The position numbers and the translations under genes were made by a program. Positions 54,191 to 62,572 of a stretch of 64,000 bases of DNA are shown piece by piece. The notes under the pieces were generated by a model. It saw only the letters and a list, made by a program, of their open reading frames with translations, did no database searches and was not told where the DNA came from. Position 1 is the stretch's first letter. Each line of letters starts with the position of its first letter. This stretch comes from Pseudomonadota bacterium (GTDB lineage Bacteria; Desulfobacterota; Desulfobacteria; Desulfobacterales; Desulfolunaceae), in assembly GCA_018818835.1 (NCBI GenBank), contig JAHIRD010000159.1:1-64000 (forward strand). The letters run 5' to 3'.

Positions 54191-54267
54191 GCCTCCGGCG
54201 GCCCTACCGGGGGTCCAGCTTCCCAGCCTTCGCGGGGACAAGCTTAAAAAGCTGGGCAAATATAATG
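54191..54267 (+). repeat. 77-bp direct repeat, left copy
   Basis: Runs from GCCTCCGGCGGCCCTACCGG to CAAATATAATG and includes AGCTTAAAAAGCT. It has an equally long partner at 55949-56025 in the same orientation, differing at only about four positions. The pair flanks the full MITE and the Fic gene. Confidence 0.85.
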
Positions 54268-54271
54268 GGGT

Positions 54272-54372
54272 TGTTTGACATACGACCAAGTATGACTTCA
54301 CACCCGGCCTAACACTATGCCTTGCCTATGGACCTTTTTCCATAGCCATCCATCGACTTTTTGCGAGTTCAT
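54272..54372 (-). repeat. Half copy of the 155-bp MITE-like repeat
   Basis: Matches the inner and one outer part of the element (GACATACG... through CCTTGCCTATGGACCTTTTT to TTTTTGCGAGTTCAT); the other half is missing. More diverged than the full copies. Confidence 0.75.
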
Positions 54373-54519
54373 TATAATTGTATGTACTCACCTTGTATTA
54401 ATTCCGGACAAAATAACTTAAATAAATATAATATATTTCTATTAAAACAGATATTTAATGTGGACATTAAACAGGACATATATTATCATGTATCACATCG
54501 GATATGATCACTATTAAAT

Positions 54520-54674
54520 TTGATGGCGTCGTAAAAAGTCCCATATACGGCGTTATAGTGTTTAGCCGGACGTTCGACATACGCATCAAGTATGCCGTAA
54601 CCACGGCCAAACACGATGCCTTGCCTATGGACCTTTTTCAATAGCCATCCGTCGACTTTTTACGAGTTCATCAA
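54520..54674 (-). repeat. 155-bp MITE-like palindromic repeat, full copy 3
   Basis: Third full copy, again 155 bp, same orientation as copy 2. It begins TTGATGGCGTCGTAAAAA and ends TTTTACGAGTTCATCAA. It lies about 50 bp upstream of the Fic gene and may influence that gene's promoter. Confidence 0.88.
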
Positions 54675-54727
54675 ATTTGGATAAATGACCAACTATATCA
54701 TAAAGATAAACTGGAAAAAATAATCTT

Positions 54728-55948
54728 ATGAACGCATTGAATCTCAGTTTACATCCAGCCTTGCCTGACGAACGGTTCGGTGAAATAAAAGATATGGCCC
54801 AGGAAGTCATCATCGCCTCGGCAACGTTAAATGGCCGTGTTGCCAAAGAAACAGCCGCCACGTTGGGAGACAGACTCAGACTGCTGAACAGTTACCATTC
54901 CAATCTCATTGAAGGGCACAAAACATCCATCGTAGATATTGAGGCTGCTTTAAATAAAGAATTTTCATCGGATGATGATAAACGGTATTCTCAAGAGCTG
55001 TGTGCAGGCCATGTTTTAACAGAACGGGCTTTGATGCAAGAGGTCTTGGCAACCCCTCCTGACACCCTGTGCAGCAGTGATTATTTGTGCAAGATCCACA
55101 AAGCGTTTTATTCCCAATTACCCGAACACCATCTGTTCACCCATGGTCAGGGTGGCTTTACCACCTATTCTGTAAATCCGGGGGAAATAAGGGATACAAA
55201 TGTTTCACTTGATGAGGGTCATTCCATTCATGGACCAGACTCAAACGCGTTAAAAGATAAACTGAATGAATTCAGATATTTGTACGACCCGGCCAATTTT
55301 CACGGGGATGAGCGCCTGATTGCCGCTGCTGCAAGCCATCACCGCCTTTCCTGGCTGCATCCGTTCAGGGATGGTAATGGCAGGGTTGCACGACTGTTTT
55401 CCGGCCTCTATTTAGCCCGGATTGGAATCAACACGGGAAACTTGTGGTCTTTATCCAGGGGTTTTTCAAGAAAAAAACAATGGTATATGATTAATCTGCA
55501 ATCCGCTGACTTACCGGATGCCGCTGAAAAAGGATTTAACCAGGCTTATTTTGCGGATTATTGTATGTATTTCCTGGAAGTCTGCCTGGATCAGATCCGG
55601 TTTATGGATAAAATGCTTGGTCTCAATATGATCGACCCCAGAATCGATTGGTATATCCAAAGCCGTGACAAAGCCCGTGGAGCTTCGGACCCCATTGACC
55701 CAAGAGCAGCCAAGCTGCTAAAAGCATTGTTTTTTTTAGGTGAAATCCCAAGGGGAAAAGCCCAAACGTACATGGGGATGGAAAAACAAACGGATCGTAA
55801 TGCCAGGCGCATTGTCAGCCAATTATTAAAGGAAGGGCTTGTCACCTCTGATAGCCATCGCGCACCCTTAAAAATAGGATTCCCAACCCATGTTTTAAAA
55901 TACTACTTCCCTGATTTATTTGACCCGAATGTGGTGGGGACTATTTAG
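54728..55948 (+). CDS. Fic-domain AMP-transferase (class II)
   Basis: A 406-residue Fic protein. The active-site loop HPFRDGNGR (about 211) is complete, including the catalytic His. An N-terminal inhibitory helix of class II type is visible as SNLIEG (about 56-61), so the enzyme should be autoinhibited. A C-terminal winged-helix-like domain (RRIVSQLLKEGLVTSDSHRA) is common in this subgroup. Fic proteins transfer AMP to targets such as gyrase or GTPases. The ribosome site is weak. Its stop directly abuts the right 77-bp direct repeat, so the gene looks like cargo between repeats. Confidence 0.9.
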   Translation: MNALNLSLHPALPDERFGEIKDMAQEVIIASATLNGRVAKETAATLGDRLRLLNSYHSNLIEGHKTSIVDIEAALNKEFSSDDDKRYSQELCAGHVLTERALMQEVLATPPDTLCSSDYLCKIHKAFYSQLPEHHLFTHGQGGFTTYSVNPGEIRDTNVSLDEGHSIHGPDSNALKDKLNEFRYLYDPANFHGDERLIAAAASHHRLSWLHPFRDGNGRVARLFSGLYLARIGINTGNLWSLSRGFSRKKQWYMINLQSADLPDAAEKGFNQAYFADYCMYFLEVCLDQIRFMDKMLGLNMIDPRIDWYIQSRDKARGASDPIDPRAAKLLKALFFLGEIPRGKAQTYMGMEKQTDRNARRIVSQLLKEGLVTSDSHRAPLKIGFPTHVLKYYFPDLFDPNVVGTI

Positions 55949-56025
55949 GCCTCCAGCGGCCCTACCGGGGGGCCAGCTTCCCAGCCTTCGCGGGGACAAG
56001 CTTAAAAAGCTGGACAAATATAATG
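55949..56025 (+). repeat. 77-bp direct repeat, right copy
   Basis: Nearly identical to 54191-54267 and begins with the base after the Fic stop codon. Together the two copies could recombine and delete the Fic gene. Confidence 0.85.
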
Positions 56026-56391
56026 TTTCAAAAGTTAACTGCCGGATACTCAAAACAAATAATTAACGACGGGGCACGGCAACCGGGCACGGAGCACCGT
56101 GCCCCTACGATTGAACAATTTGGGAAACCGACATCCAACAGCATCCCAACGATTATCCGAGGGTTTAAATCGTCGGTGACCAACACGCACAATCAGAGGG
56201 AAAATACTCCGGGTTTCAAATTATGGCAGCGGAATTATTGGGAACATGTTATCAGAAATGACGTGTCAATGAGCCAACTCAGGGAATATATCGTTTTCAA
56301 CTCCTTTAAATGGAAAGAGGATCGTTTCTATTGCCGAGACAATGATTTTGAGACCATAGGGACACATACTCCAGAAAACAAGTTTAAATGA
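56026..56391 (+). pseudogene. C-terminal remnant of a RAYT/Y1-type transposase
   Basis: The frame encodes EQFGKPTSNSIPTIIRGFKS and LWQRNYWEHVIRND, the conserved C-terminus of REP-associated (IS200/IS605-like) tyrosine transposases. The N-terminal part that should carry the HUH motif is missing, and the catalytic Tyr region is replaced by unrelated sequence. A GC-rich palindrome (GGGCACGG-AGCA-CCGTGCCC, 56085-56104) is within the frame. Inactive. Confidence 0.7.
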
Positions 56392-56494
56392 CGACGGAGT
56401 CCGTAGTCCGGGCGATGCATCGTGCCCTTGCCTTCATCCCGACAAAGGTGGTATGACTCATCACTGATGCATAACGAAATTCGTCATGGCGACC

Positions 56495-56515
56495 GGGCAC
56501 GGGACACCGTGACCC
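56495..56515. repeat. REP-like palindrome downstream of the RAYT remnant
   Basis: GGGCACGG-GACA-CCGTGACCC is a near copy of the hairpin at 56085-56104 in the transposase remnant. REP-like palindromes next to a RAYT gene are the expected substrate relationship. Confidence 0.55.
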
Positions 56516-56596
56516 CTATGCACAATTAAAAAAATTCACCCGGAATCAAGATATTGCAAAAAATTAGTGAAGGATCATCTCTCTTGAAACAAAGGG

Positions 56597-56623
56597 TGAT
56601 GAACTCGTAAAAAGTCGACAGAT
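56597..56623 (+). repeat. End fragment of the 155-bp MITE-like repeat
   Basis: TGATGAACTCGTAAAAAGTC followed by GACAGAT matches one end of the element. It lies a few bases before the ribosome site (CGGAG) of the SLC13-type permease gene. Confidence 0.8.
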
Positions 56624-56634
56624 CGGAGTATCGT

Positions 56635-58410
56635 ATGGACATTTGGATTGTTTCGATTATTTTAATTGTTACTGTATATTTTCTGGTCATGGAGAAAATT
56701 TCCGTCGATTTGACGTCCATAGGCATTATTGTGCTGCTGGTGGTTTTCAGAATTTTAACGCCAAAAGAAGCTGTCATGGGGTTTGCTAATCCGGCGGTCA
56801 TTACGATTGGTGCGATGTTTATTGTCGCCAAGGGAATGATGAGAACCGGGGGCGTTGAATTTATAGGACGGCAGATCATCAGACTGGCCCGTGGGAATTA
56901 CACCATTGCGTTAACGGTTGTTTTATTTACTGTTGCGGTTGCGTCTGCGTTTATCAATAATACGCCGATTGTTATTCTGTTTATACCGGTAGTGATGACC
57001 TTATGCTGTGAGTACAATCTAAGTCCGGCGAAGTTTCTGATTCCGATTTCTTACGCATCTATCCTTGCCGGCACCTGTACCCTCATAGGAACATCAACCA
57101 ATATTATTGTCAGTGACCTGAGCTTTGATTATGGTTTTGGTGCACTGACCATGTTTGAGCTTGCCTATATCGGCGTACCGATTGCAATTATTGGTATTAT
57201 CTTTCTGATCATCGCGTCCCCCAGGGTGCTTCCTTCACTTGCCAATCCGGTCTGCCACCTGAAAAACAGTGAGCATCGTCAATATCTGGCAGAGTTGAAG
57301 ATCCCAATGGAAAGCAGTTTGATCGGGCAAAGCTCCCAGGACGTTTTTGATAACAGGTACCCGGGCATGGAAACACTGGAACTGATCAGACAGTCCAGAA
57401 TCTATTACCCGGCCCGCGATAAGATGGCTGTTTCCGGCGATGATATCCTGCTGGTAAAAGTTGAGTTAAACGATCTGATAGAAATCCTGCACAAAGAAGC
57501 TGTTGAGCTGCCTGGTTCAAAAAAAGAACTGATGCTGGGAGCTCAGAAAGATGCACCCATAATTGTTGAATTAATTATTTCTCCCCATTCAACCTTACGT
57601 GGGCAGGAGTTGTTAAAAACACCCCTGGCAAATGATCCGGATGTCAATATCATAGCAGTCCAACGTCAGCGTTTTCATATATCCGAACAACAGGTTCATG
57701 ATGTCATATTGAGAACCGGCGACTTACTGTTGGTCTGGTGTCGTGAAAGTAAGCTTAAATCAATACGAACAGAGACAGATTATCTTGTGATTGAGGATGT
57801 CTATGAGGAGTTGATTCATAAACGAAAGGCCATATGGTCGGTTGTTAATTTTATAGGAATGATCGGAACAGCAACGCTTGGCCTGGCCGATATTATGACC
57901 TGTGCCCTGACAGCCGCATTTCTGATGATTATAACCGGTTGTCTGCAGATGCGGGTCGCCTACAAATCACTTCAGGGAGATGTCTTACTCCTGATTGCCG
58001 GTACGATTGCCCTGGGCGCTGCCATGGAAAAAACCGGTGCAAGTCAACTCTATGCCAATATGTTTATCAACCTTTTTTCCGGCTCATCACCTGTCATCGT
58101 TCTTGGCGCTATTATCCTGTTAACCAGTGTGAGCACTCATATTTTAAGCAATAATGCCACGGCTATACTTTTATTACCCATTGCAATATCAACAGCGATT
58201 GCCATTGGCGTTGACCCCAAGCCATTTATTGTTGGGATCTGTTTTGGTGCAAGTGCCTGTTTTGCATCCCCAATGGGGTATCAGACCAATCTGATGGTTT
58301 ACGGACCGGGTGGATATCGTTTTGTTGATTATCTAAAGCTTGGAATTCCGTTAAATCTGCTTGTCATCATAGGCGGAACCATTTTTATTCCGATGATCTG
58401 GCCTTTTTAG
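56635..58410 (+). CDS. SLC13/DASS-type permease with RCK_C domains
   Basis: A 591-residue membrane protein. The N-terminal membrane half (helices to about 195) contains NPAVITIGAMFIVAKGM and INNTPIVILFIPV. A cytoplasmic insert of about 200 residues with two TrkA-C/RCK_C-like domains (roughly 215-295 and 300-385) follows, and then a second membrane half with SNNATAILLLPIAIS and FASPMGYQTNLMVYGPGGY. The layout is that of SLC13-family anion (sulfate, dicarboxylate) transporters with regulatory RCK domains. Substrate cannot be assigned; sulfate would suit the inferred host. ATG 56635 with CGGAG. Confidence 0.88.
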   Translation: MDIWIVSIILIVTVYFLVMEKISVDLTSIGIIVLLVVFRILTPKEAVMGFANPAVITIGAMFIVAKGMMRTGGVEFIGRQIIRLARGNYTIALTVVLFTVAVASAFINNTPIVILFIPVVMTLCCEYNLSPAKFLIPISYASILAGTCTLIGTSTNIIVSDLSFDYGFGALTMFELAYIGVPIAIIGIIFLIIASPRVLPSLANPVCHLKNSEHRQYLAELKIPMESSLIGQSSQDVFDNRYPGMETLELIRQSRIYYPARDKMAVSGDDILLVKVELNDLIEILHKEAVELPGSKKELMLGAQKDAPIIVELIISPHSTLRGQELLKTPLANDPDVNIIAVQRQRFHISEQQVHDVILRTGDLLLVWCRESKLKSIRTETDYLVIEDVYEELIHKRKAIWSVVNFIGMIGTATLGLADIMTCALTAAFLMIITGCLQMRVAYKSLQGDVLLLIAGTIALGAAMEKTGASQLYANMFINLFSGSSPVIVLGAIILLTSVSTHILSNNATAILLLPIAISTAIAIGVDPKPFIVGICFGASACFASPMGYQTNLMVYGPGGYRFVDYLKLGIPLNLLVIIGGTIFIPMIWPF

Positions 58411-58591
58411 TGCACACAAAATGAAATTCTGTTATCAGAGCACGGTCGATTCATTCAATGGAATGGCTGTGGCTGGGGGTCACGTCTCCGTTTGACCTTT
58501 ATTATAATAAAAAAACAGGGGACAACCAATAACACACTCTCGAACAGTGGCTTAACCGTGTGTCCATTCTTTTGGAACACCATTCCTATTC

Positions 58592-58963
58592 CTATGAATT
58601 TTCTGGAGAGGTGACAACAGCCCAGACAGGTACCTGGCTGCCTTGGTGAATCAGGTGTAGGTATGGCGAGACGCCGGTCATAAAGGGGGGGCGATCCGCG
58701 TCAATGGTTTGGCGAAGCCCTCCCCCGGTTCCAAGAATAAGATAACGGGCCCGATGGGTCCAGTTCAGGGCTGGCTCCAGGTCAATGAAGGCCACAACAA
58801 CGGCTTCGTTGAAGCGCTGGGTTATCCCGGCCCAGGTCAACTCTTCCCCGGCCGGGATAATGCGTTGTTCCAGATAGGCGATGGCAACCTCCCTCTCCTG
58901 GGGGGTAAGGGAGGCGATCACATCACGGGCAAGATCGGTCCAGTTACATGTTTCGTCTGACAT
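58592..58963 (-). CDS. Small partner protein sharing a domain with the caspase-like protease
   Basis: A 123-residue protein I do not recognise as any named family. Its residues 58-77 (AFIDLEPALNWTHRARYLIL) closely match residues 58-78 of the caspase-like protein encoded 17 bp upstream (ALIFVDDEPLANWSHDCRYL), keeping D-x-EP-x2-NW-(S/T)H-x2-RYL. Both continue with a G-rich turn and PP(F/Y). The first 50 residues (LARDVIASLTPQEREVAIAYL) are helical and polar. The ribosome site is weak, so translation may be coupled to the upstream gene. It could be a substrate, inhibitor or adaptor of the protease. Confidence 0.75.
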   Translation of the reverse strand: MSDETCNWTDLARDVIASLTPQEREVAIAYLEQRIIPAGEELTWAGITQRFNEAVVVAFIDLEPALNWTHRARYLILGTGGGLRQTIDADRPPFMTGVSPYLHLIHQGSQVPVWAVVTSPENS

Positions 58964-58980
58964 GTGTCGTGGCTTTCGTT

Positions 58981-60369
58981 TTAATGCGATTCGGTTTCAC
59001 GTTCAGCTGCCCGGATGATCTGTCGGATCAATTTCTGGGCTTCTTTCTGTTCCGGTGGTTTGACAGCCAGAATATCATCCAATTCCGTGAGTCCGGGAAC
59101 AATTTTCGTTCTCATGATATGACGGTACTCCCTGGGATCATCCAGCCCATCAAACAGATGCCTCAGTTCTGCCAGCACAAAATCACGATAGACAAACAGA
59201 TAGCGCCATTTCTGATGCAAATGCTGATCTCCGGCATCGGTGCCATAGGCGGAATACACCGGGCTGTCATAGGGATCATGCACATCATCTGCGTAATAAA
59301 ACGCTTCACGGGTGGAAATTTTACCGCTGCTGTCGTAGTCGGGGTCGGACAAAAGGGCTGCGCCATAGGGATCGGCACTGGCAAAGGCGGCAATCCAGTC
59401 ACGAGCAAAGGGATCGAAATCCGGTCCACCGATGGAATTCTTGCCTTCCGTGCATGCAGCGGCAAAGGTTGTGCGGCTTGCCGTGCTGGACTCGATCACC
59501 ACGTCGTTAAACCCGCCGGAGTGGCATTGTTCCATCATGACGATCAAGTCAGCATACTGCGGAAGCTGGGCAATTTTTGCAGCAAAATCAGATGCCGTGT
59601 AATCGGGACCTGAATACGTGCAGATGTAGCTTTCCGTTCCATTGTGCCCCCCGTGGTTGTTTGTATGGATGAGGAGCAGGTCATCTTTCTTCAACTTGGT
59701 TTTCAGCGCATCAATGGCGTTTGCCAGAGCCGCCTTGGTCCCCGGGCCGTTGACGGTCATGGTATAGGCTGTGCCATCTCCGGGCCAGGAGGTTACAGGA
59801 TGAGGCCAGCCCGAGTAGTTGATCGTGCCGTCGAAATTGAGAACGGTAATTTTTGTATCGTCAAAATAAAACCGGTTCACAAGCTGCCTGTAGAGAAACT
59901 CCAGGTCGTTGGTGTGACGATTGTTGGACGCTCCGGAAAACAGGATCGCATAGCGGTTGCCTTTGCGCATCCTCCATGGAAAGACAATCTGCATTTCCGG
60001 CGTCCAAATTTTCCGAAGGGGATTCTGAGCCACGACGGGGAGGTGAAACGCCTTGAATGTCTCGGGCGGATTGACCAGGTAGGGTGGAAATCCGGCATTG
60101 ACCTCCTGATAAAGCTTTCCACTTTCCGCATCATGAAGAAGATACCGGCAATCATGTGACCAGTTGGCCAATGGCTCGTCGTCCACAAAAATAAGCGCGG
60201 TCTGCTTTTTCATGGAAATTTTCAGATGCCCCGCCTGAATGACACTTTTTGCCGGTTGAACGTCTTCAAGAACATAGAGATTGGTTGTTGCCCTCCGTTT
60301 TGCGGACAACCGCATGAAAGCACTGCCCTTAATAGCACTCATGATTTGTTTGTTGATGAGTTTAGCCAT
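58981..60369 (-). CDS. Caspase-like/C13-type clan CD cysteine protease
   Basis: A 462-residue protein. Residues about 45-115 form a shared domain (see the neighbouring small gene), followed by a caspase-fold peptidase (about 138-385). The catalytic His is in HTNNHGGHNG (H239) and the Cys in EQCHSGGF (C282), the clan CD His-Gly and Cys arrangement seen in legumain-type and caspase-like families. An EF-hand-like stretch DPDYDSSGKISTREAF follows. The C-terminus (about 400-462) is helical. ATG 60369 with AAGGAG is chosen over 33 extra upstream codons. No signal peptide is obvious. Specificity and biological role unknown; bacterial relatives act in defence or programmed death. Confidence 0.82.
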   Translation of the reverse strand: MAKLINKQIMSAIKGSAFMRLSAKRRATTNLYVLEDVQPAKSVIQAGHLKISMKKQTALIFVDDEPLANWSHDCRYLLHDAESGKLYQEVNAGFPPYLVNPPETFKAFHLPVVAQNPLRKIWTPEMQIVFPWRMRKGNRYAILFSGASNNRHTNDLEFLYRQLVNRFYFDDTKITVLNFDGTINYSGWPHPVTSWPGDGTAYTMTVNGPGTKAALANAIDALKTKLKKDDLLLIHTNNHGGHNGTESYICTYSGPDYTASDFAAKIAQLPQYADLIVMMEQCHSGGFNDVVIESSTASRTTFAAACTEGKNSIGGPDFDPFARDWIAAFASADPYGAALLSDPDYDSSGKISTREAFYYADDVHDPYDSPVYSAYGTDAGDQHLHQKWRYLFVYRDFVLAELRHLFDGLDDPREYRHIMRTKIVPGLTELDDILAVKPPEQKEAQKLIRQIIRAAERETESH

Positions 60370-60609
60370 GGGTTGACTCCTTTGATTTTGTCGCCAATAC
60401 GTGCCAGGTAACCAGAGGGCGACGTTCTCCAGAAACCCAACATGGTTTTTGTATCGAAGCCATATCAAAAAGGATTCTGGTTCAACATCAGGCTCGTCCG
60501 GGTTTCAAACCGCAACACCTTTGAATGCCGAGGATTATTAATGAGGACCGACCTGTAATTAAGGCCAAAAGGCGTTTTTCAGATCGCTTCTAATTTCATT
60601 GGAGACCCA
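60370..60609. promoter_or_regulatory. Upstream region of the caspase-like operon
   Basis: About 240 bases that should hold the promoter of the leftward protease-partner operon. No clear -35/-10 pair or operator is recognised. Confidence 0.35.
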
Positions 60610-60951
60610 GTGGTGAAGAGTAAAACGAGTCGAATCAGTGGACAGGATGTGTCACGTATTTATAGATATCTAACGATGGTCGATGAGAGCGTGGATGAGA
60701 TGTGCTTTTATTTTTTAATAGATTACACATATTTAATAAATAATCAATCTAAAAATGGTGTTTTTAACCATAAAAACACAAGGATGATATTCACATTATA
60801 CATATCATTATTTATAATATATACAGAATATTATATATTAATTAATTTTATAGACGTTCGTCATTTATTGATAAACGTCATCTCTGAATCATTTACACCA
60901 ATTATTTTATTCTTTTTTCAATATCGATTGAGGATATGTGTGGATTATTAA
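60610..60951 (+). CDS. Possible small AT-rich membrane-associated protein
   Basis: A 113-residue open frame with GTG start and a GGAG nearby. It has two hydrophobic stretches (IFTLYISLFIIYTEYYILIN and SFTPIILFFFQY). The region is markedly AT-rich, which favours both long hydrophobic frames by chance and foreign origin. No family recognised. Confidence 0.3.
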   Translation: MVKSKTSRISGQDVSRIYRYLTMVDESVDEMCFYFLIDYTYLINNQSKNGVFNHKNTRMIFTLYISLFIIYTEYYILINFIDVRHLLINVISESFTPIILFFFQYRLRICVDY

Positions 60952-61023
60952 AGTAATGACGGGGTCAGGGCGTCGCCCAAGAAATGGCTTTTGGAAGGGT
61001 AAAAACAAAATTTGGGAATTATC

Positions 61024-62031
61024 TTATTGTTTAGTAATACCTTGTAACAACCTTCCCAGGATGTCCGAGCCTGTTATGATTTGTTTATTATCGTGGCTCC
61101 ATAATAAGACGATGTCTTTTTTAATGACCTCGTCATTTTGAATCGAGGGTTCTATCTCAAATTTTTTCAGGATCTCCCCAAGGGGGAGGTCTGAGTTTGT
61201 GACGACAATGGGACGATGGATATATTTATAGGGATTGAACGTGGATTCATCGAACAAAGCACTTCGAATAAAACCATCTGAGTCAATCACAAATTCCGGT
61301 GATCCTTTTTCATTTATTATAATGACCCATTTCCGATACGATTGATTCAATTTTATCAGAAACTCATTGTTCAAAGATCTGTCTATGGTCGGGAATTCGG
61401 GTTTCCCATTTTTGATCGGCAATGAAATAATACTATTGTTATCGATTGGAACGCCTTCCTGGCTAATGAATATATCATCAATGGTAAGAAAATTTATGGC
61501 ACCGGTTCCTTCCACAAAATCAATGTCTTCTGTATCCTCTACATGCCTTTGGATGAGTTGTTTTAGATTTTCTTCTTTGAAGTATTGGATACTTTCCCCA
61601 CCCAGCCACTTATCCAATAATATAGCCGCAGGTTTAGCCACGGGATAAAGAATTATTTGATAAAACCGTATGACAGGGCTTAAAGCAGAAGCCATTTTTA
61701 AAGCATGCCTTGAGAAATATGCCTGGGGAATGATTTCGCCAACAAATGTAATCAAGAACGTTGAGAATATAAATGCAATGAATCCGGCCATCACGGAATT
61801 GGATAGAAGCGTCAGCAGTACATTAATACCCACATTGCCCCAAAGAATCGTTGTGAGCAAAAAGTTAGAGTCTGAACGCATGGCCAGGATTTTTTTTGCG
61901 GCCGTTGAATTATTCGACGCTTCAATCTCCAGACGAAGACGTGTGATGCTGAAAAAAGCAAGATTAAGTCCCGAAAATATTGCCGACTGTGAAAGGCAAA
62001 AGATAATGCCCAACCAAATGATTAAATTCAT
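61024..62031 (-). CDS. CNNM/DUF21-family membrane protein
   Basis: A 335-residue protein. A DUF21 transmembrane domain (about 1-150, with IFSGLNLAFFSITRLRLE and TFVGEIIPQAYFSRHALK) is followed by a cytoplasmic CBS-pair-like region (about 200-330), diverged from the consensus. The CorC/HlyC domain that often ends such proteins is missing, so it is a short variant. Family members are implicated in magnesium or cobalt transport, mostly by analogy. The GTG/ATG start at 62031 lies at a predicted N-terminal helix. Confidence 0.82.
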   Translation of the reverse strand: MNLIIWLGIIFCLSQSAIFSGLNLAFFSITRLRLEIEASNNSTAAKKILAMRSDSNFLLTTILWGNVGINVLLTLLSNSVMAGFIAFIFSTFLITFVGEIIPQAYFSRHALKMASALSPVIRFYQIILYPVAKPAAILLDKWLGGESIQYFKEENLKQLIQRHVEDTEDIDFVEGTGAINFLTIDDIFISQEGVPIDNNSIISLPIKNGKPEFPTIDRSLNNEFLIKLNQSYRKWVIIINEKGSPEFVIDSDGFIRSALFDESTFNPYKYIHRPIVVTNSDLPLGEILKKFEIEPSIQNDEVIKKDIVLLWSHDNKQIITGSDILGRLLQGITKQ

Positions 62032-62572
62032 TTTATTCCCTTAAATAGTGTCAGTGTGGTCACGAATATTTGCGGTGTGAGTTATTAATAATAGTTAGGT
62101 TTTGTTCTTAAATAAATCAATAATTTAAGTAAGTAACACTTTTTAACGCCGTTGGTTTTGAAGCAACTTCAGGTGATTTTTCATCAATTTTAATTACCAT
62201 GTTGCATCCCAAAGGGCAATAAAACAAACGGCACCACTTTCTCTATACGAATTCGGAGAAATATCCAAAACAAATATCGTATGTGAAAGAATTAAAAACT
62301 GACTTGACAATTTATTTTTTATTTCGAAAAAACATTCTTCCATGCAAAAGACTTATTAGGACTGATCCGGTTTTCAATGGTTCGGCATCCAGGCGGTTTG
62401 AATAATATCATCCAATTTTAAAACTTGAATGATTCCAGGGCTTATGCTAATGGTCAAAGAATTCGATGTCGTGGGGAAACGATTCAATAAACATACTTGC
62501 CTTAAAACGATCAACCATACACAAATCAATTACCTGTAACGGCGATTAGCGTTAAAAAAAAGGACTCCCATC
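62032..62572. other. Intergenic region without recognisable gene
   Basis: About 540 bases between the divergent CNNM and ferredoxin-domain genes. An AT-rich TTGACA-containing stretch near 62302 could be a promoter, but spacing to a -10 is poor. No repeats from the families above were found. Confidence 0.4.

Larger units (their letters stand above)
54056..54724. other. Gene-free stretch with stacked mobile-element remnants
   Basis: Apart from the repeat ends, it holds the left 77-bp direct repeat (54191-54267), a half MITE (54272-54372) and a full MITE (54520-54674). The intervening sequence is AT-rich. No gene is supported. Confidence 0.6.

Noticed and set aside
62296-62330. TTGACA-containing AT-rich segment as a promoter of the ferredoxin-domain gene
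   Set aside because: No acceptable -10 at 16-18 bp; it is more than 240 bp upstream of the start.
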